The notes beneath the pieces are model-generated. The model ran no database searches and was not told where the DNA came from. It worked only from the letters and a program-made list of their open reading frames with translations. A program made the translations under genes and the position numbers. This document shows, in pieces, positions 34,050 through 43,162 of a stretch of DNA of 64,000 nucleotides (within the stretch, counting starts at the first letter, position 1; every line of letters starts with the position of its first letter). This stretch comes from Halovibrio variabilis (lineage in GTDB: Bacteria > Pseudomonadota > Gammaproteobacteria > Pseudomonadales > Halomonadaceae): contig NZ_BJXV01000001.1 of NCBI RefSeq assembly GCF_007991175.1, positions 248,001-312,000 on the forward strand, written 5' to 3'.

Positions 34050-34972
34050 TAGCTTTTATAGTCGGCATGTTGAGCTGGCATGGCGCCGCCTTGGGTGATC
34101 AGTTTTCCACCTCGCCGGTGCTGTCGCGTATCGCATTGAATGGCGAAATTAACGTTGGCCATCGTGCCAGCGAAGCGCCTTTTTCCTACGTGGCTAACGA
34201 CAAGCCGATGGGCTATGCGATTGACCTATGTTTGAACATCATAGAAGGCCTTCGCAAAGAGCTGGCGCTAGACGAGTTAACGATTAACTTTGTACCGGTA
34301 ACGCCTGCGAATCGGTTTATCTTAGTGCGCAATGGCCAAGTAGACATTGAGTGCGGTGTGACCACGAATACGCCCGAACGCCGCCGCCAAGCCGCCTTCT
34401 CTTACCCGCATTTTCTAACCGCCACACGTTATGTATCGCTCGCCGAGCAAAATATGCAAAGCATTGACGATCTGGCTGGCCGCAGCGTGGTGTCAACAAC
34501 AGGCACCATCAATATTGAACAGCTCAATCAACTCAACCGCCGCGAGGGTCTGAATATAGCGGTGATGTTGAGCCATAACCATGAAGAGGCCTTTGCCATG
34601 GTGGCGTCAGGTCAGGCGTCGGCATTTGTTATGGACGCTGTTTTGCTGGCGGGTTTGGTGTCAACCGCTACGGACCCTGGCATTTTCAATATCTCAGAAG
34701 CAGCGCTGAGCAATGCTGAACCGTATGGCTTAATGATGCCGCCTGATGATCCGGTTTTTGTTGAGCTGGTGAATAATAAACTACGTCACCTTTATCAAAG
34801 CGATGCTATTCTCCCCCTTTACGCGAAGTGGTTTTTGCAGCCTATACCGCCTGATGATCAGGTGTTGAGCTTGCCGTTAACGCCAGAACTGGCGGCGATA
34901 TTCGCTGATCCGTGTAGTTACCTGGACGATAGTTCCCTGGACGATAGTTCCCTGGATGATAATCTGGAGTAG
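34037..34972 (+). CDS. periplasmic amino-acid-type solute-binding protein (first of two)
   Basis: 311-aa SBP_bac_3 protein with a signal peptide (about 1-20). Landmarks: INVGHRASEAPFSYV, GYAIDLCLNI, and VDIECGVTTNTPERRRQAAF, as in glutamate/aspartate-binding GltI. AGGAGG lies 10 bases before ATG 34037, inside the diguanylate cyclase gene. No permease or ATPase gene is nearby. The C-terminus carries a repeated acidic tail (DDSSLDDSSLDDNLE) made by a 15-base tandem repeat. About 40% similar to the next protein by eye, so the two are duplicates. Confidence 0.85.
   Translation: MPWLVAFIVGMLSWHGAALGDQFSTSPVLSRIALNGEINVGHRASEAPFSYVANDKPMGYAIDLCLNIIEGLRKELALDELTINFVPVTPANRFILVRNGQVDIECGVTTNTPERRRQAAFSYPHFLTATRYVSLAEQNMQSIDDLAGRSVVSTTGTINIEQLNQLNRREGLNIAVMLSHNHEEAFAMVASGQASAFVMDAVLLAGLVSTATDPGIFNISEAALSNAEPYGLMMPPDDPVFVELVNNKLRHLYQSDAILPLYAKWFLQPIPPDDQVLSLPLTPELAAIFADPCSYLDDSSLDDSSLDDNLE
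34921..34965 (+). repeat. 15-base tandem repeat in the coding end of the first binding protein
   Basis: CCTGGACGATAGTTC occurs twice exactly (34921-34935, 34936-34950) and once degenerate (34951-34965). It codes for the repeated LDDSS units of the acidic tail. Since the unit is a multiple of three, copy-number change would alter tail length without a frameshift. Confidence 0.85.
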
Positions 34973-34984
34973 AGGAGCTGTGCG

Positions 34985-35869
34985 ATGCATAAAACAACAT
35001 CAATAGGATATTGCAGCCTACTGGCAATGGCGCTGAGTGGCGGCGCAGCGCAAGCAACGCCGCCGATTAATACCCTTGAACGGATAGAAGAAACGGCCAC
35101 ATTGCGCGTGGGCTATGGCGATGCAGCGCCTTTTTCCTACCTGGATAACCAGGGGCAAGTGGTTGGCTACTCCATCGATATTTGCCAGCGTTTAGCTAAG
35201 CAGCTGAAAGCAACCCTGGGACTTTCATCACTTGAAATCGCCTACGTGCCTCGTACACCCAGTAACCGGATTCAGCTACTTAACCGTGGCGATATTGACA
35301 TTGAATGCGACGCCAGCACCAACACCGTCGAAAGACGGCGTAGCGCGCTGTTTGCCCTGAGCCATTATTTCGTCACCGTGCGCTATGTGGCACTGCGCGA
35401 GAGCGGTTTGAAGACGTTGGCAGATTTGGCCGGGCAGAGCGTTAGCGTGGCGCGAGGCACCGTCAATGTTGGGCAAGTCAATCAAGCGAACCGAGAGCAG
35501 CGCCTATATTTATCGGTGGTGCCTGCCGATACGTTGCAAGAAGCGTTTGATTTAGTCACTGATGGCCGCGTCGCGGCCTTTGCGATGGACGATATTTTAC
35601 TCAGAGCGATGATTGCCGAATCGGAAAATCCCGATGCGTACACCGTATTCGCTGAGCCTTTAACAGCATCACAACCGCTTGGTTTTATGATGCGACTCGG
35701 TGATGACGCCTTTGCTGAGCAAGTCAACAAAGTCCTTCGTGCCATCTACACGAGCCCGGAGATGGAATCGATTTATGACCGTTGGTTTCATCAGCCGCTG
35801 CCAGGTAAAGGCATCACGCTTAACGTGCCAATGAGTGAGGCATTGGCTGACCACCTTAATCATCCATAA
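34985..35869 (+). CDS. periplasmic amino-acid-type solute-binding protein (second of two)
   Basis: 294-aa SBP_bac_3 protein with a signal peptide (about 1-24, ending AQA). It shares the pattern of its neighbour: LRVGYGDAAPFSYLDNQG, VVGYSIDICQRL, DIDIECDASTNTVERRRSAL and IYDRWFHQPLPG, but lacks the acidic tail. GAGGAG stands 7-8 bases upstream. Last gene of the cyclase-binding protein-binding protein operon. A lone pair of binding proteins next to a cyclase suggests sensing rather than transport. Confidence 0.85.
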   Translation: MHKTTSIGYCSLLAMALSGGAAQATPPINTLERIEETATLRVGYGDAAPFSYLDNQGQVVGYSIDICQRLAKQLKATLGLSSLEIAYVPRTPSNRIQLLNRGDIDIECDASTNTVERRRSALFALSHYFVTVRYVALRESGLKTLADLAGQSVSVARGTVNVGQVNQANREQRLYLSVVPADTLQEAFDLVTDGRVAAFAMDDILLRAMIAESENPDAYTVFAEPLTASQPLGFMMRLGDDAFAEQVNKVLRAIYTSPEMESIYDRWFHQPLPGKGITLNVPMSEALADHLNHP

Positions 35870-36004
35870 GGCTTTCAAGCGGCCGGTTGAGATGTTCTGA
35901 AAAACTATTCCTGAATACAGCCAATAAATGCAGCACCTGCGCTGGTTCGGCTGGCGCCGCGGGGAATCTAAACCAGTGGGGGCGGATCAGGCGTGGGAAG
36001 CGTT

Positions 36005-36628
36005 CTAACGACTTGAGACCGTTAAAAGCCCGCGCATCAGCGTTTCGACAATGCTATCGCGGGCGTCGTCCAGTGAATACTGGCGAGTGTCTTGCAGCCA
36101 ATCAAAGCAGTTACCAATCAAAAAACTGTGGAACTGGCGGCGGGCATTTGCGGGCGTCAGGTCGGCACGCAGTTGGCCTTGCTGCTGGATCTGTTCGAAT
36201 AATTGCTCTACCCGCGTTTCGGCATGCTCAGAGAGCCGCGTGATCATACTGATTCGCGGGTGGTCGTCTTCAAGCTTTTCGCAGCGGTGCAGCACAATAG
36301 TGGCGGCCCGCTGTAGCGGTAAATCGTGACAAATGCCCGCTAATGATCGCTGGGCGATCTCGCGTAAACAGGCCACAGGCTCTGTGCCAAGGCGCTGTAC
36401 CGCTTCATCGACAATTTCATCCAGTGGAATGCGTACCCGCTCAAGCAGCGCATCGAAGACCGCTGCCTTATCCGCAAAGTGCCAATAAATGGCTCCTCGG
36501 GTGACGCCTGCCGCCTCGGCAATATGTGCCAGGGTAGTGCGAGCAACCCCGTGGGCGAGAAAGGTGGTTTCGGCAGCGTCGAGAATGGCTTCCCGAGTGC
36601 GTTCGGCATCGGCCTTGCGACGGGTCAT
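36005..36628 (-). CDS. TetR-family repressor of the RND efflux operon
   Basis: 207 aa, AcrR/TtgR type. The helix-turn-helix spans about 10-57 (ATTFLAHGVARTTLAHIAEA, GVTRGAIYWHFADKAAVFDAL); the C-terminal domain follows the AcrR pattern (LEDDHPRISMITRLSEHAETRVE is close to the family form; part shown). It is divergent from the adaptor/pump genes, and a perfect 20-base palindrome lies between them, so it is the likely local repressor. Confidence 0.9.
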   Translation of the reverse strand: MTRRKADAERTREAILDAAETTFLAHGVARTTLAHIAEAAGVTRGAIYWHFADKAAVFDALLERVRIPLDEIVDEAVQRLGTEPVACLREIAQRSLAGICHDLPLQRAATIVLHRCEKLEDDHPRISMITRLSEHAETRVEQLFEQIQQQGQLRADLTPANARRQFHSFLIGNCFDWLQDTRQYSLDDARDSIVETLMRGLLTVSSR

Positions 36629-36712
36629 GGCGGCTCCTAGGACAACAAGTCACATTATTCTGGCATTGATGAATGGCAAAGTCGCCAGCAGATGATTACT
36701 ATACACATCTGG

Positions 36713-36732
36713 CTGACATTCATGAATGTCAG
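36713..36732. promoter_or_regulatory. 20-base perfect palindrome, TetR/AcrR-type operator
   Basis: CTGACATTCATGAATGTCAG is its own reverse complement. The core ACATTCATGAATGT resembles known AcrR operators (ACATTNATGAATGT-like). It lies 84 bases from the repressor start and 105 bases from the adaptor start. Confidence 0.75.
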
Positions 36733-36755
36733 TTAGTAAGCGTCAGTTAGTAAGC
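36728..36755. repeat. two exact 14-base tandem repeats in the efflux promoter region
   Basis: GTCAGTTAGTAAGC is present at 36728-36741 and again at 36742-36755; the first copy overlaps the right end of the palindrome. The duplication lies just upstream of the adaptor's probable promoter. Confidence 0.8.
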
Positions 36756-36837
36756 ATCGATTATTAAATACTAGCTAAAAGACACTACCTCTCGCCCGAT
36801 GACCATGCTGAGGGCAAACGTTACCAAGGAGTTCACC

Positions 36838-37932
36838 GTGCCCGTTACTTTTACGCGTTTATTGCCAGGGCTTTTGGTCTTGCTGCTTTTGGCAGGCTGC
36901 GATCCTTCCCCGGCGGCGTCGGAAAGTACCGCGCGCCCGGTCAAGCTGGTTACCCTGGAAGCGGGAAGCGCCACGGCGCTGCGGCAGTTTCCGGCGCGGG
37001 TGGAAGCGACGACGCGCAGCAATTTATCGTTTCGCATGGCGGGCGAGCTACTGGAACTTAATGTCAGCCCCGGCCAGCAGGTGAGCGAGGGCGACATCAT
37101 CGCGCGCATTGACGACCGCAATGCGCAAAGCGAGTTGGATAGCGCCCGCTCGCGTTTGGAGCTGGCCAAAGCAATGCTCGAACGCATGCGTTACACCCTG
37201 GAACGCGGCGCGGTTAGCCAAGCCCAGTTTGATGAAGCGGAAAGCGAGTGGCGAGCGGCGCGGGCCACCTTTGAACAGGCCCAGGAGCAGGTCGCGCATA
37301 CCAAGCTGCGCGCCCCTTACGACGGTGTGATTGCCCAAGTCCCGGTGGATAACCGCCAGATTGTTCAGGTGCAGGAAACGGTCGCGGTTATTCAGCAACC
37401 CGGGCAGTTAGACGTGGTGTTTCATCTCCCCGAGCAAATTGTTCAGCGCATGCCGCGCAACGACGGCGCGCCCTTCGGTGATGCATTGGCGTTTGAAGTG
37501 CGTTTTGGTAACAGCGATACGCCTTACCTTGCCCAGCTAGCTTCCTACACCACCCAAGCCAGCGCCCAGAGTCTGGCCTACGAAATCACGCTGACGCTGC
37601 CCCAGCCGGACGATATCACCCTGCTCGATGGTATGAGCGCCAATGTGCGCTTGGATTTAGGCGCGTTGCAAGCCGAGAATAGCCCCCCGCTCTGGCGCCT
37701 GCCGCCTGACGCGGTGAGCTATGTAGGCGACGACCCCGAACAGGCCCAGGTATGGCGCTTTGTCGAACCGGACAGTGTTGAAGCGGTAGCGGTGGATGTC
37801 GGTCGCCTGACCGCCAAGGGGCTTGAAGTCAGCGGTGACCTAGCCGCGGGCGATCGCATTGTAGCGGCCGGCGCCCACCGCTTAACGGCGGAGACGCAAG
37901 TGACGCCGTGGGAAAAAGAGCAGGGGCTTTAA
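36838..37932 (+). CDS. RND efflux periplasmic adaptor (lipoprotein)
   Basis: 364-aa membrane fusion protein. Lipoprotein signal LLPGLLVLLLLAGC (lipidated Cys at about 21), then the barrel-sandwich half-motif (GELLELNVSPGQQVSEGDII), an alpha-helical hairpin (about 95-165) and the returning half (LRAPYDGVIAQVPVDNRQIV). GTG 36838 has AAGGAG 6 bases upstream; an in-frame ATG at 36799 has no site. It links the pump encoded next to an outer-membrane channel encoded elsewhere. One base separates it from the pump gene. Confidence 0.9.
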   Translation: MPVTFTRLLPGLLVLLLLAGCDPSPAASESTARPVKLVTLEAGSATALRQFPARVEATTRSNLSFRMAGELLELNVSPGQQVSEGDIIARIDDRNAQSELDSARSRLELAKAMLERMRYTLERGAVSQAQFDEAESEWRAARATFEQAQEQVAHTKLRAPYDGVIAQVPVDNRQIVQVQETVAVIQQPGQLDVVFHLPEQIVQRMPRNDGAPFGDALAFEVRFGNSDTPYLAQLASYTTQASAQSLAYEITLTLPQPDDITLLDGMSANVRLDLGALQAENSPPLWRLPPDAVSYVGDDPEQAQVWRFVEPDSVEAVAVDVGRLTAKGLEVSGDLAAGDRIVAAGAHRLTAETQVTPWEKEQGL

Positions 37933-37933
37933 T

Positions 37934-40900
37934 ATGGTCGACTATTTTCTACGCCACCGAGCGGCCAGCTACTTAATGACAGTGGTGCTACTGGCGGGCG
38001 GCGCGCTATCGTTTTTAGGCATGGGCCAACTAGAGTTCCCCGAATTTACGATTCGCAACGCACTCATTACCACGCAGTACCCCGGCGCGACACCTGAAGA
38101 GGTCGAGCAGGAAGTCACCTCGACACTCGAAGAGTCGATCCAGGGGATGTCGTCGATAAAACGCGTTAGCTCGGTGAGCTCCGATGGCCTCTCGCAGATT
38201 ACCGTCGAGTTAGAGAGCACGGTGCAGAACGAGGAACTGGAGCAACTCTGGGATTCACTGCGTCGTAAAGTCGCCGATGCCCAGGCAGCGCTACCCCCTG
38301 GGGCCAGTCAATCCCGCGTTAACGATGATTTTGGCGATGTGTTTGGCTTTATGGTCAACCTGACCGGCGAGGGCTATAGCATGCCCGATCTGGCCGACCA
38401 TGCGGATTTCCTTAAGCGTGAGCTGGCGCTGGTAGAGGGGGTGGAGAAGGTCTCGTTGGGCGGCGAGCACGCAGAGCGCATCTATATTGAGGTCGACCGC
38501 GAACGCCTGCGGGCGCTGAATATTCCGTTAACCCGCTTGCAGCAATTGCTTGATACCCAGAACGCGGTGGCCGACTCGGGGCATCTCAAGCAGGACGGTC
38601 GCCGTTTTCGGATTACCCCTACCGGCAGCGCGGCCAATATTGATGACCTGCGCGCGCTGATTGTTAGCGAAGGTGATGGCGAGCTGGTGCGGTTGAGCGA
38701 TATTGCCGATGTCAGCCGCGAGCTGGCGGAGCAGCCCCAGCAGCTTTACCGCGATATGGGCAGGCCGGCGATCTCGTTGGGCATTTCCTTTGAGAGCGGG
38801 GTGAACGTCGTCGAAGTCGGTGAACGTTTGCAGCAGCGCCTGGATGAACTTCAAGCGCGCACGCCGCTGGGTATGGAGCTCAACGTGGTTTACGACCAGC
38901 CCCAGGTGGTCGATGAGGCGGTCTCGGGCTTTTTGGTCAGCCTGATCCAGGCGGTGGCCATTGTGATCGTGGTACTGATGCTGTTTATGGGCTGGCGCAG
39001 CGGGCTGCTGATGGGCTTTATCCTGCTGATCACCATTATCGGCACCTTTATGCTGATGCGCATCCACGGCCTGCAGCTGGAGAAAATCTCGCTGGGGGCG
39101 CTGATTATCGCCTTGGGGATGCTGGTGGATAATGCCATTGTGGTCACCGAGGGCATGTTGGTGGGCTTAAAGCGCGGCTACACGATCCGCGATTCGGCCC
39201 ACCAGGTGATTCGCCAAAATGCCTGGCCCTTGCTGGCCGCCACGCTGATTGCGATTGCCGCCTTTGCGCCGATTGGTCTGTCGCCGGATACCACCGGCGA
39301 GTTTATCGGCTCGCTGTTTTTTGTGCTGCTTTACTCGTTACTGCTGAGCTGGATTACCGCGCTGACGCTAACGCCCTTCTATTTTAAGCTGTTTTTCCGC
39401 AACGTCGCCCCTGGCGATGGTCAAGATGACCCTTACCAAGGCATCGTGTACCGCTTTTTTGCGCGCATTATTATCGTCGGTATTCGCTGGCGTTGGTTGA
39501 CCCTGGCGTTGGTGGCCGCGGTTTTAGTTGGGGCTGTGGTGGGCTTTGGCTCGGTGAAAAACGCCTTCTTTCCCGCATCGAACACGCCGATCTTTTTTGT
39601 CGATTACCGCACGCCCGAAGGCACCGATATCCTTGAGACCCAGCGCCGCGTTAGCGAGCTGGAAGACAGCGTGATGGCGATGGACGGCGTGCGTCACCTG
39701 ACTACCACGGTGGGCGGCGGCGCGCAGCGCTTTACCCTCACTTATTCGCCGGAAGACCGCTACGCCAGCTACGCGCAGCTAATTGTCGAAACCGACGATA
39801 AAGCCACCCAGCAAGCGCGCATGGCCGACGTTGAAGCCGAACTTAAGCGCAACCACAGCGATATCGACTATAAAATTGCCCCCTTGGAAGTCGGCCCTTC
39901 ACCCAAGGCCAAACTGGAGGCACGCTTTTACGGCAGCGACCCGGAAGTGCTGCGTCAGCTGGGCGATCAGGCCGAAGCCATGTTCCGCGATACACCGCAT
40001 ATGACCAGCGTGCGCACCAGCTGGCGTAACCGCGTGCACGCGATTGAACCGGTCTTTATGGAAGATACTGCCCGGCGGCTGGGGGTTACCCGTGAAGATC
40101 TAGCCAGTACCCTGGCGCTGAGTACCAGCGGTAGCCAAGTGGGTATTTATCGCGACGGTAGCGACCTGATTCCCATGGTGGCACGGGCGATTCCCAGCCA
40201 GCGCCACGATGTGGATAACCTGGGTTCGCTCAACGTATGGAGCGCAGAGCAAGGCCGCTATATCACCGCCGATCAGGTGATTAGCGATATCACCACACGC
40301 GTCGCGGACCCGCTGATAATGCGCCGCAACCGGGAGCGCATGCTGGCGGTTTACGGCGAGCCGGACCCGCTAAGCGGGGTAACCGCGGCCAGCGTACTAG
40401 CCAATGTTCGCCCCCAGGTGGCGGCGCTGGAATTGCCATCTGGCTATCGTCTCGAGTGGGGCGGCGAGTACGAAACGGCCGGTGAGGCGCAAAGCGGGCT
40501 GTTTTCCTCACTGCCCCTGGGGCTGGTGATGATGTTTATTATCACCGTGGTGCTGTTTAACAACTTCCGCCAGCCGCTGGCCATTTGGTCGCTGGTGCCG
40601 CTGACGATTATCGGCGTAGTGGGCGCGCTGCTGCTCACCGGCATGCCGTTTTCGTTTATGGCGCTGCTGGGTACGCTCAGCCTGATCGGTATGGTAATTA
40701 AAAACGCCATTGTGCTGGTGGAGGAAATCAACGTACAGCTGCCGCTGCATCAGGACCGCTACCACGCGGTCGTCCGGGCGGCCGTTAGCCGCGTTAGGCC
40801 GGTGGCGATGGCCGCGCTGACCACCATGTTGGGGATGATTCCGCTGATTAGCGATGCCTTCTTCGCCAGCATGGCGGTGGCGCTAATCGGTGGCCTTGGG

Positions 40901-40981
40901 GTTGCCACCTTGCTAACCCTGGTGGTACTGCCGGTGGTTTATTGTGTGCTGTACCGGATTCGTATTCACGCTGATCAATAA
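37934..40981 (+). CDS. RND-family efflux transporter, inner-membrane subunit
   Basis: 1015-aa AcrB/MexF-like proton-driven pump with the two-fold RND layout: N-terminal helix (about 12-32), periplasmic loop, membrane helices (about 330-530), second loop, and helices near 850-1000. GMLVDNAIVVTEGM in helix 4 carries the Asp of the proton relay, but with one Asp instead of the two usual in AcrB (GLLVDDAIVV). The pump resembles the shorter HAE1 subgroup that exports lipids, dyes or biocides; substrate unknown. No outer-membrane channel gene follows. Confidence 0.92.
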   Translation: MVDYFLRHRAASYLMTVVLLAGGALSFLGMGQLEFPEFTIRNALITTQYPGATPEEVEQEVTSTLEESIQGMSSIKRVSSVSSDGLSQITVELESTVQNEELEQLWDSLRRKVADAQAALPPGASQSRVNDDFGDVFGFMVNLTGEGYSMPDLADHADFLKRELALVEGVEKVSLGGEHAERIYIEVDRERLRALNIPLTRLQQLLDTQNAVADSGHLKQDGRRFRITPTGSAANIDDLRALIVSEGDGELVRLSDIADVSRELAEQPQQLYRDMGRPAISLGISFESGVNVVEVGERLQQRLDELQARTPLGMELNVVYDQPQVVDEAVSGFLVSLIQAVAIVIVVLMLFMGWRSGLLMGFILLITIIGTFMLMRIHGLQLEKISLGALIIALGMLVDNAIVVTEGMLVGLKRGYTIRDSAHQVIRQNAWPLLAATLIAIAAFAPIGLSPDTTGEFIGSLFFVLLYSLLLSWITALTLTPFYFKLFFRNVAPGDGQDDPYQGIVYRFFARIIIVGIRWRWLTLALVAAVLVGAVVGFGSVKNAFFPASNTPIFFVDYRTPEGTDILETQRRVSELEDSVMAMDGVRHLTTTVGGGAQRFTLTYSPEDRYASYAQLIVETDDKATQQARMADVEAELKRNHSDIDYKIAPLEVGPSPKAKLEARFYGSDPEVLRQLGDQAEAMFRDTPHMTSVRTSWRNRVHAIEPVFMEDTARRLGVTREDLASTLALSTSGSQVGIYRDGSDLIPMVARAIPSQRHDVDNLGSLNVWSAEQGRYITADQVISDITTRVADPLIMRRNRERMLAVYGEPDPLSGVTAASVLANVRPQVAALELPSGYRLEWGGEYETAGEAQSGLFSSLPLGLVMMFIITVVLFNNFRQPLAIWSLVPLTIIGVVGALLLTGMPFSFMALLGTLSLIGMVIKNAIVLVEEINVQLPLHQDRYHAVVRAAVSRVRPVAMAALTTMLGMIPLISDAFFASMAVALIGGLGVATLLTLVVLPVVYCVLYRIRIHADQ

Positions 40982-41007
40982 TCCCTGATACTGGGATATT
41001 CCCTTTT

Positions 41008-41059
41008 CATCACACCGCCGTGGCTACGTTTGGATTTGCCAAGCCACGGCGGTGTGATG
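41008..41059. repeat. 18-base perfect inverted repeat after the efflux operon
   Basis: CATCACACCGCCGTGGCT (41008-41025) and its exact complement (41042-41059) enclose a 16-base loop. It would fold into a very stable hairpin, but no T run follows on either strand, so it is not a classical terminator; it could stop transcription with Rho or protect the mRNA 3' end. Confidence 0.75.
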
Positions 41060-41240
41060 ACTGAACGTAAATTTTAAATCACTCTCTATGGCGCGCTATT
41101 TTTAACAATAACCTATGTTAAATTTGAGCGGTTTTTGTGTACTGTATTTGTAGTTTTTTACCCGCTTGCTGTTTCGTTATGGTGCTTTCTCTCGTTTTTC
41201 AAGATAAAAATAAATTATAATTAATTTATATGCGTTAGAC

Positions 41241-41267
41241 TAAAGTAATGGGTCTCTAAGCCGATAT
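41241..41267 (+). promoter_or_regulatory. sigma-28 (FliA) promoter of the chemoreceptor gene
   Basis: TAAAGTAA, 11 bases, GCCGATAT: this fits the sigma-28 consensus TAAAGTTT-N11-GCCGATAA at 13 of 16 positions with exact spacing. Transcription would start near 41275, about 110 bases before the gene. It ties the receptor to the flagellar regulon. Confidence 0.85.
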
Positions 41268-41384
41268 CTGTTTTCCCTGAAAGAATATTGGTTGATCTAA
41301 TGGTTTGTTGCTGATTTTTACTAGCTAAATTAGATAATAAAAATGCCAATAGTTAACGGAACTAACCTAAAGGTACTTTGCATT

Positions 41385-43076
41385 ATGAACCGTGTACTTA
41401 GTAACATCTCCATAAAAATGAGCTTGACGCTTGTTTTAGCTATCTTTTCGTTGTTGATTGTGGTTATTGCATTGCTTGGCTACCAGGCAGGTGAAGAGGG
41501 CAGTACTTCGTTGAAAGAGCTTGACTTGTCAGGTGATCGCACCCTGGCGCTCAGCCGTAGTCAACGATCTTTAGCTTATGCACAGCTTTTTTACATGAAT
41601 AGTTTTGATGCGGTTGAAAAGGGTGATGATCGTTCAGCCCGTGATTACCTGGAACGGGCGAAAAACTCTCGGCAGGTTGCACAAGATTATTATGCTGAAT
41701 TTGAAGCCACCGACCCTGAATCAGCGCTTGCTGGCTCAGTGATGACTGCTTACGACCGCCTAATGCAGCAGGGGCTTACTCCGTTAGAGGAGTCGTTAGA
41801 GGTGGGTAATGAAGCCGAAGTTAGCGATTTAAGAGAGACGGTTAGTGATTTAAACCAGCAATTAATAGAATCAATTAGCGCCTACAATGATCTTCGGGCT
41901 GAGCAAAACAAGCTAATGATTGCTGATTACGAAAGCGATATGCAGCTCCTCACCTATATTGATATCGCCGTTCTCTTCGTTGCTGCGTTAATCGTTCTGT
42001 TTGTGCGCATTGCCATGGTGGGGTCGATTGTAAAACCGCTGAATGAAGCGGTGGCGCACTTTGAGCGCATTGCCCAAAACGACTTATCGGGCAAGGTAAG
42101 TGACCGAGGCCGTAATGAGATCGGTAAGCTATTTAGCGCCATGCAGCATATGCAGAGCGGTTTAGCTAAAACCGTGTCTGATGTACGCAACAGCAGTGGC
42201 TCGATCCATGTTGGTGCAAGGGAAATTGCTAGCGGCAATGCGGACCTGTCCTCGCGTACTGAGCAGCAGGCCGCTTCGCTGCAAGAAACTGCCGCTAGCA
42301 TGGAGCAGTTAACCGCTACCGTTAAACAGAATGCCGATAATGCCCGTCAGGCGAGCCAGTTGGCAAACGATGCCTCTAGCACTGCCAGCAACGGTGGCGA
42401 AGTAGTTGAGCAGGTGATTACCACCATGCACGGTATTTCCAGCAGTTCGCAAAAAGTGTCGGATATTATTACTGTTATCGATTCTATTGCGTTTCAAACC
42501 AATATTCTGGCGCTTAATGCCTCGGTGGAGGCTGCGCGCGCCGGCGAACAGGGGCGTGGTTTTGCGGTTGTGGCCAGCGAAGTGCGTAATTTAGCGGGTC
42601 GCAGTGCCGATGCAGCCAAAGAGATCAAGGTGTTGATCGAAGCGTCGTCTACCCAGGTGAAAGAGGGCTCTGTACTAGTCGAAAGCGCCGGGGAAACCAT
42701 GCGTGAGGTAGTGTCGTCGGTGCGCCGCGTGACCGATATTATGGATGAAATTTCGGCGGCGTCTCAGGAACAGAGTTCTGGCATTGAGCAAGTTAACCAG
42801 GCGGTTGCCCAGATGGATGAGGTGACTCAGCAGAACGCGGCGCTGGTTCAACAGGCATCGTCAGCGGCAAGCTCGTTGGAAGAGCAGGCGGCCCGGCTGG
42901 AAAGCGTAGTGTCTTCATTTCGTTTAGCGGAAGGTGAGAGCCGCACGCAGCATGCCCCGCTAACCTCACCGCAGCACTCGCAACGACACTCATCTCAGCA
43001 ACAGGTAGCGCTTGTGCGGCCCGCGGCGCGTAGCCAAACCAGCCATAGCGTCGATCAAGAGTGGGAAGAATTCTAA
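41385..43076 (+). CDS. methyl-accepting chemotaxis protein
   Basis: 563 aa: membrane helix at about 12-32, periplasmic four-helix-bundle ligand domain (35-190; TarH-like), second helix (about 192-212), HAMP, and the MCP signalling domain. The hairpin tip contains [21 protein letters not shown] and [20 protein letters not shown], here given in part. The final residues EWEEF are the xWxxF pentapeptide that binds CheR/CheB. ATG 41385 gives the usual E. coli-like N-terminus; an in-frame ATG at 41343 is less likely. Preceded by a sigma-28 promoter and followed by a terminator. Confidence 0.93.
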   Translation: MNRVLSNISIKMSLTLVLAIFSLLIVVIALLGYQAGEEGSTSLKELDLSGDRTLALSRSQRSLAYAQLFYMNSFDAVEKGDDRSARDYLERAKNSRQVAQDYYAEFEATDPESALAGSVMTAYDRLMQQGLTPLEESLEVGNEAEVSDLRETVSDLNQQLIESISAYNDLRAEQNKLMIADYESDMQLLTYIDIAVLFVAALIVLFVRIAMVGSIVKPLNEAVAHFERIAQNDLSGKVSDRGRNEIGKLFSAMQHMQSGLAKTVSDVRNSSGSIHVGAREIASGNADLSSRTEQQAASLQETAASMEQLTATVKQNADNARQASQLANDASSTASNGGEVVEQVITTMHGISSSSQKVSDIITVIDSIAFQTNILALNASVEAARAGEQGRGFAVVASEVRNLAGRSADAAKEIKVLIEASSTQVKEGSVLVESAGETMREVVSSVRRVTDIMDEISAASQEQSSGIEQVNQAVAQMDEVTQQNAALVQQASSAASSLEEQAARLESVVSSFRLAEGESRTQHAPLTSPQHSQRHSSQQQVALVRPAARSQTSHSVDQEWEEF

Positions 43077-43094
43077 CCCACCGTATCGATTAGC

Positions 43095-43132
43095 AAAAAC
43101 GGCACCCCATTGCGATGGGGTGCCGTTTTTTT
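43095..43132 (+). terminator. rho-independent terminator after the chemoreceptor gene
   Basis: A 16-base stem (AAAAACGGCACCCCAT with ATGGGGTGCCGTTTTT), loop TGCG, then a T run. Symmetrical A and T runs mean it could also serve the convergent TonB receptor gene. Confidence 0.95.
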
Positions 43133-43162
43133 GGGTAGTGGCCCGGCGCTTGGTTCAACGAC

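Larger units (their letters stand above)
40982..41384. other. 403-base intergenic region with hairpin and sigma-28 promoter
   Basis: AT-rich stretch between the efflux pump and the chemoreceptor gene. It holds the 18-base inverted repeat at 41008-41059 and the sigma-28 promoter at 41241-41267 (listed separately). I see no open frame of note. Confidence 0.7.

Noticed and set aside
35887-36243. A 118-codon plus-strand frame between the binding proteins and the TetR gene
   Set aside because: Two thirds of it is antisense to the TetR gene, and the rest shows no protein-like pattern.
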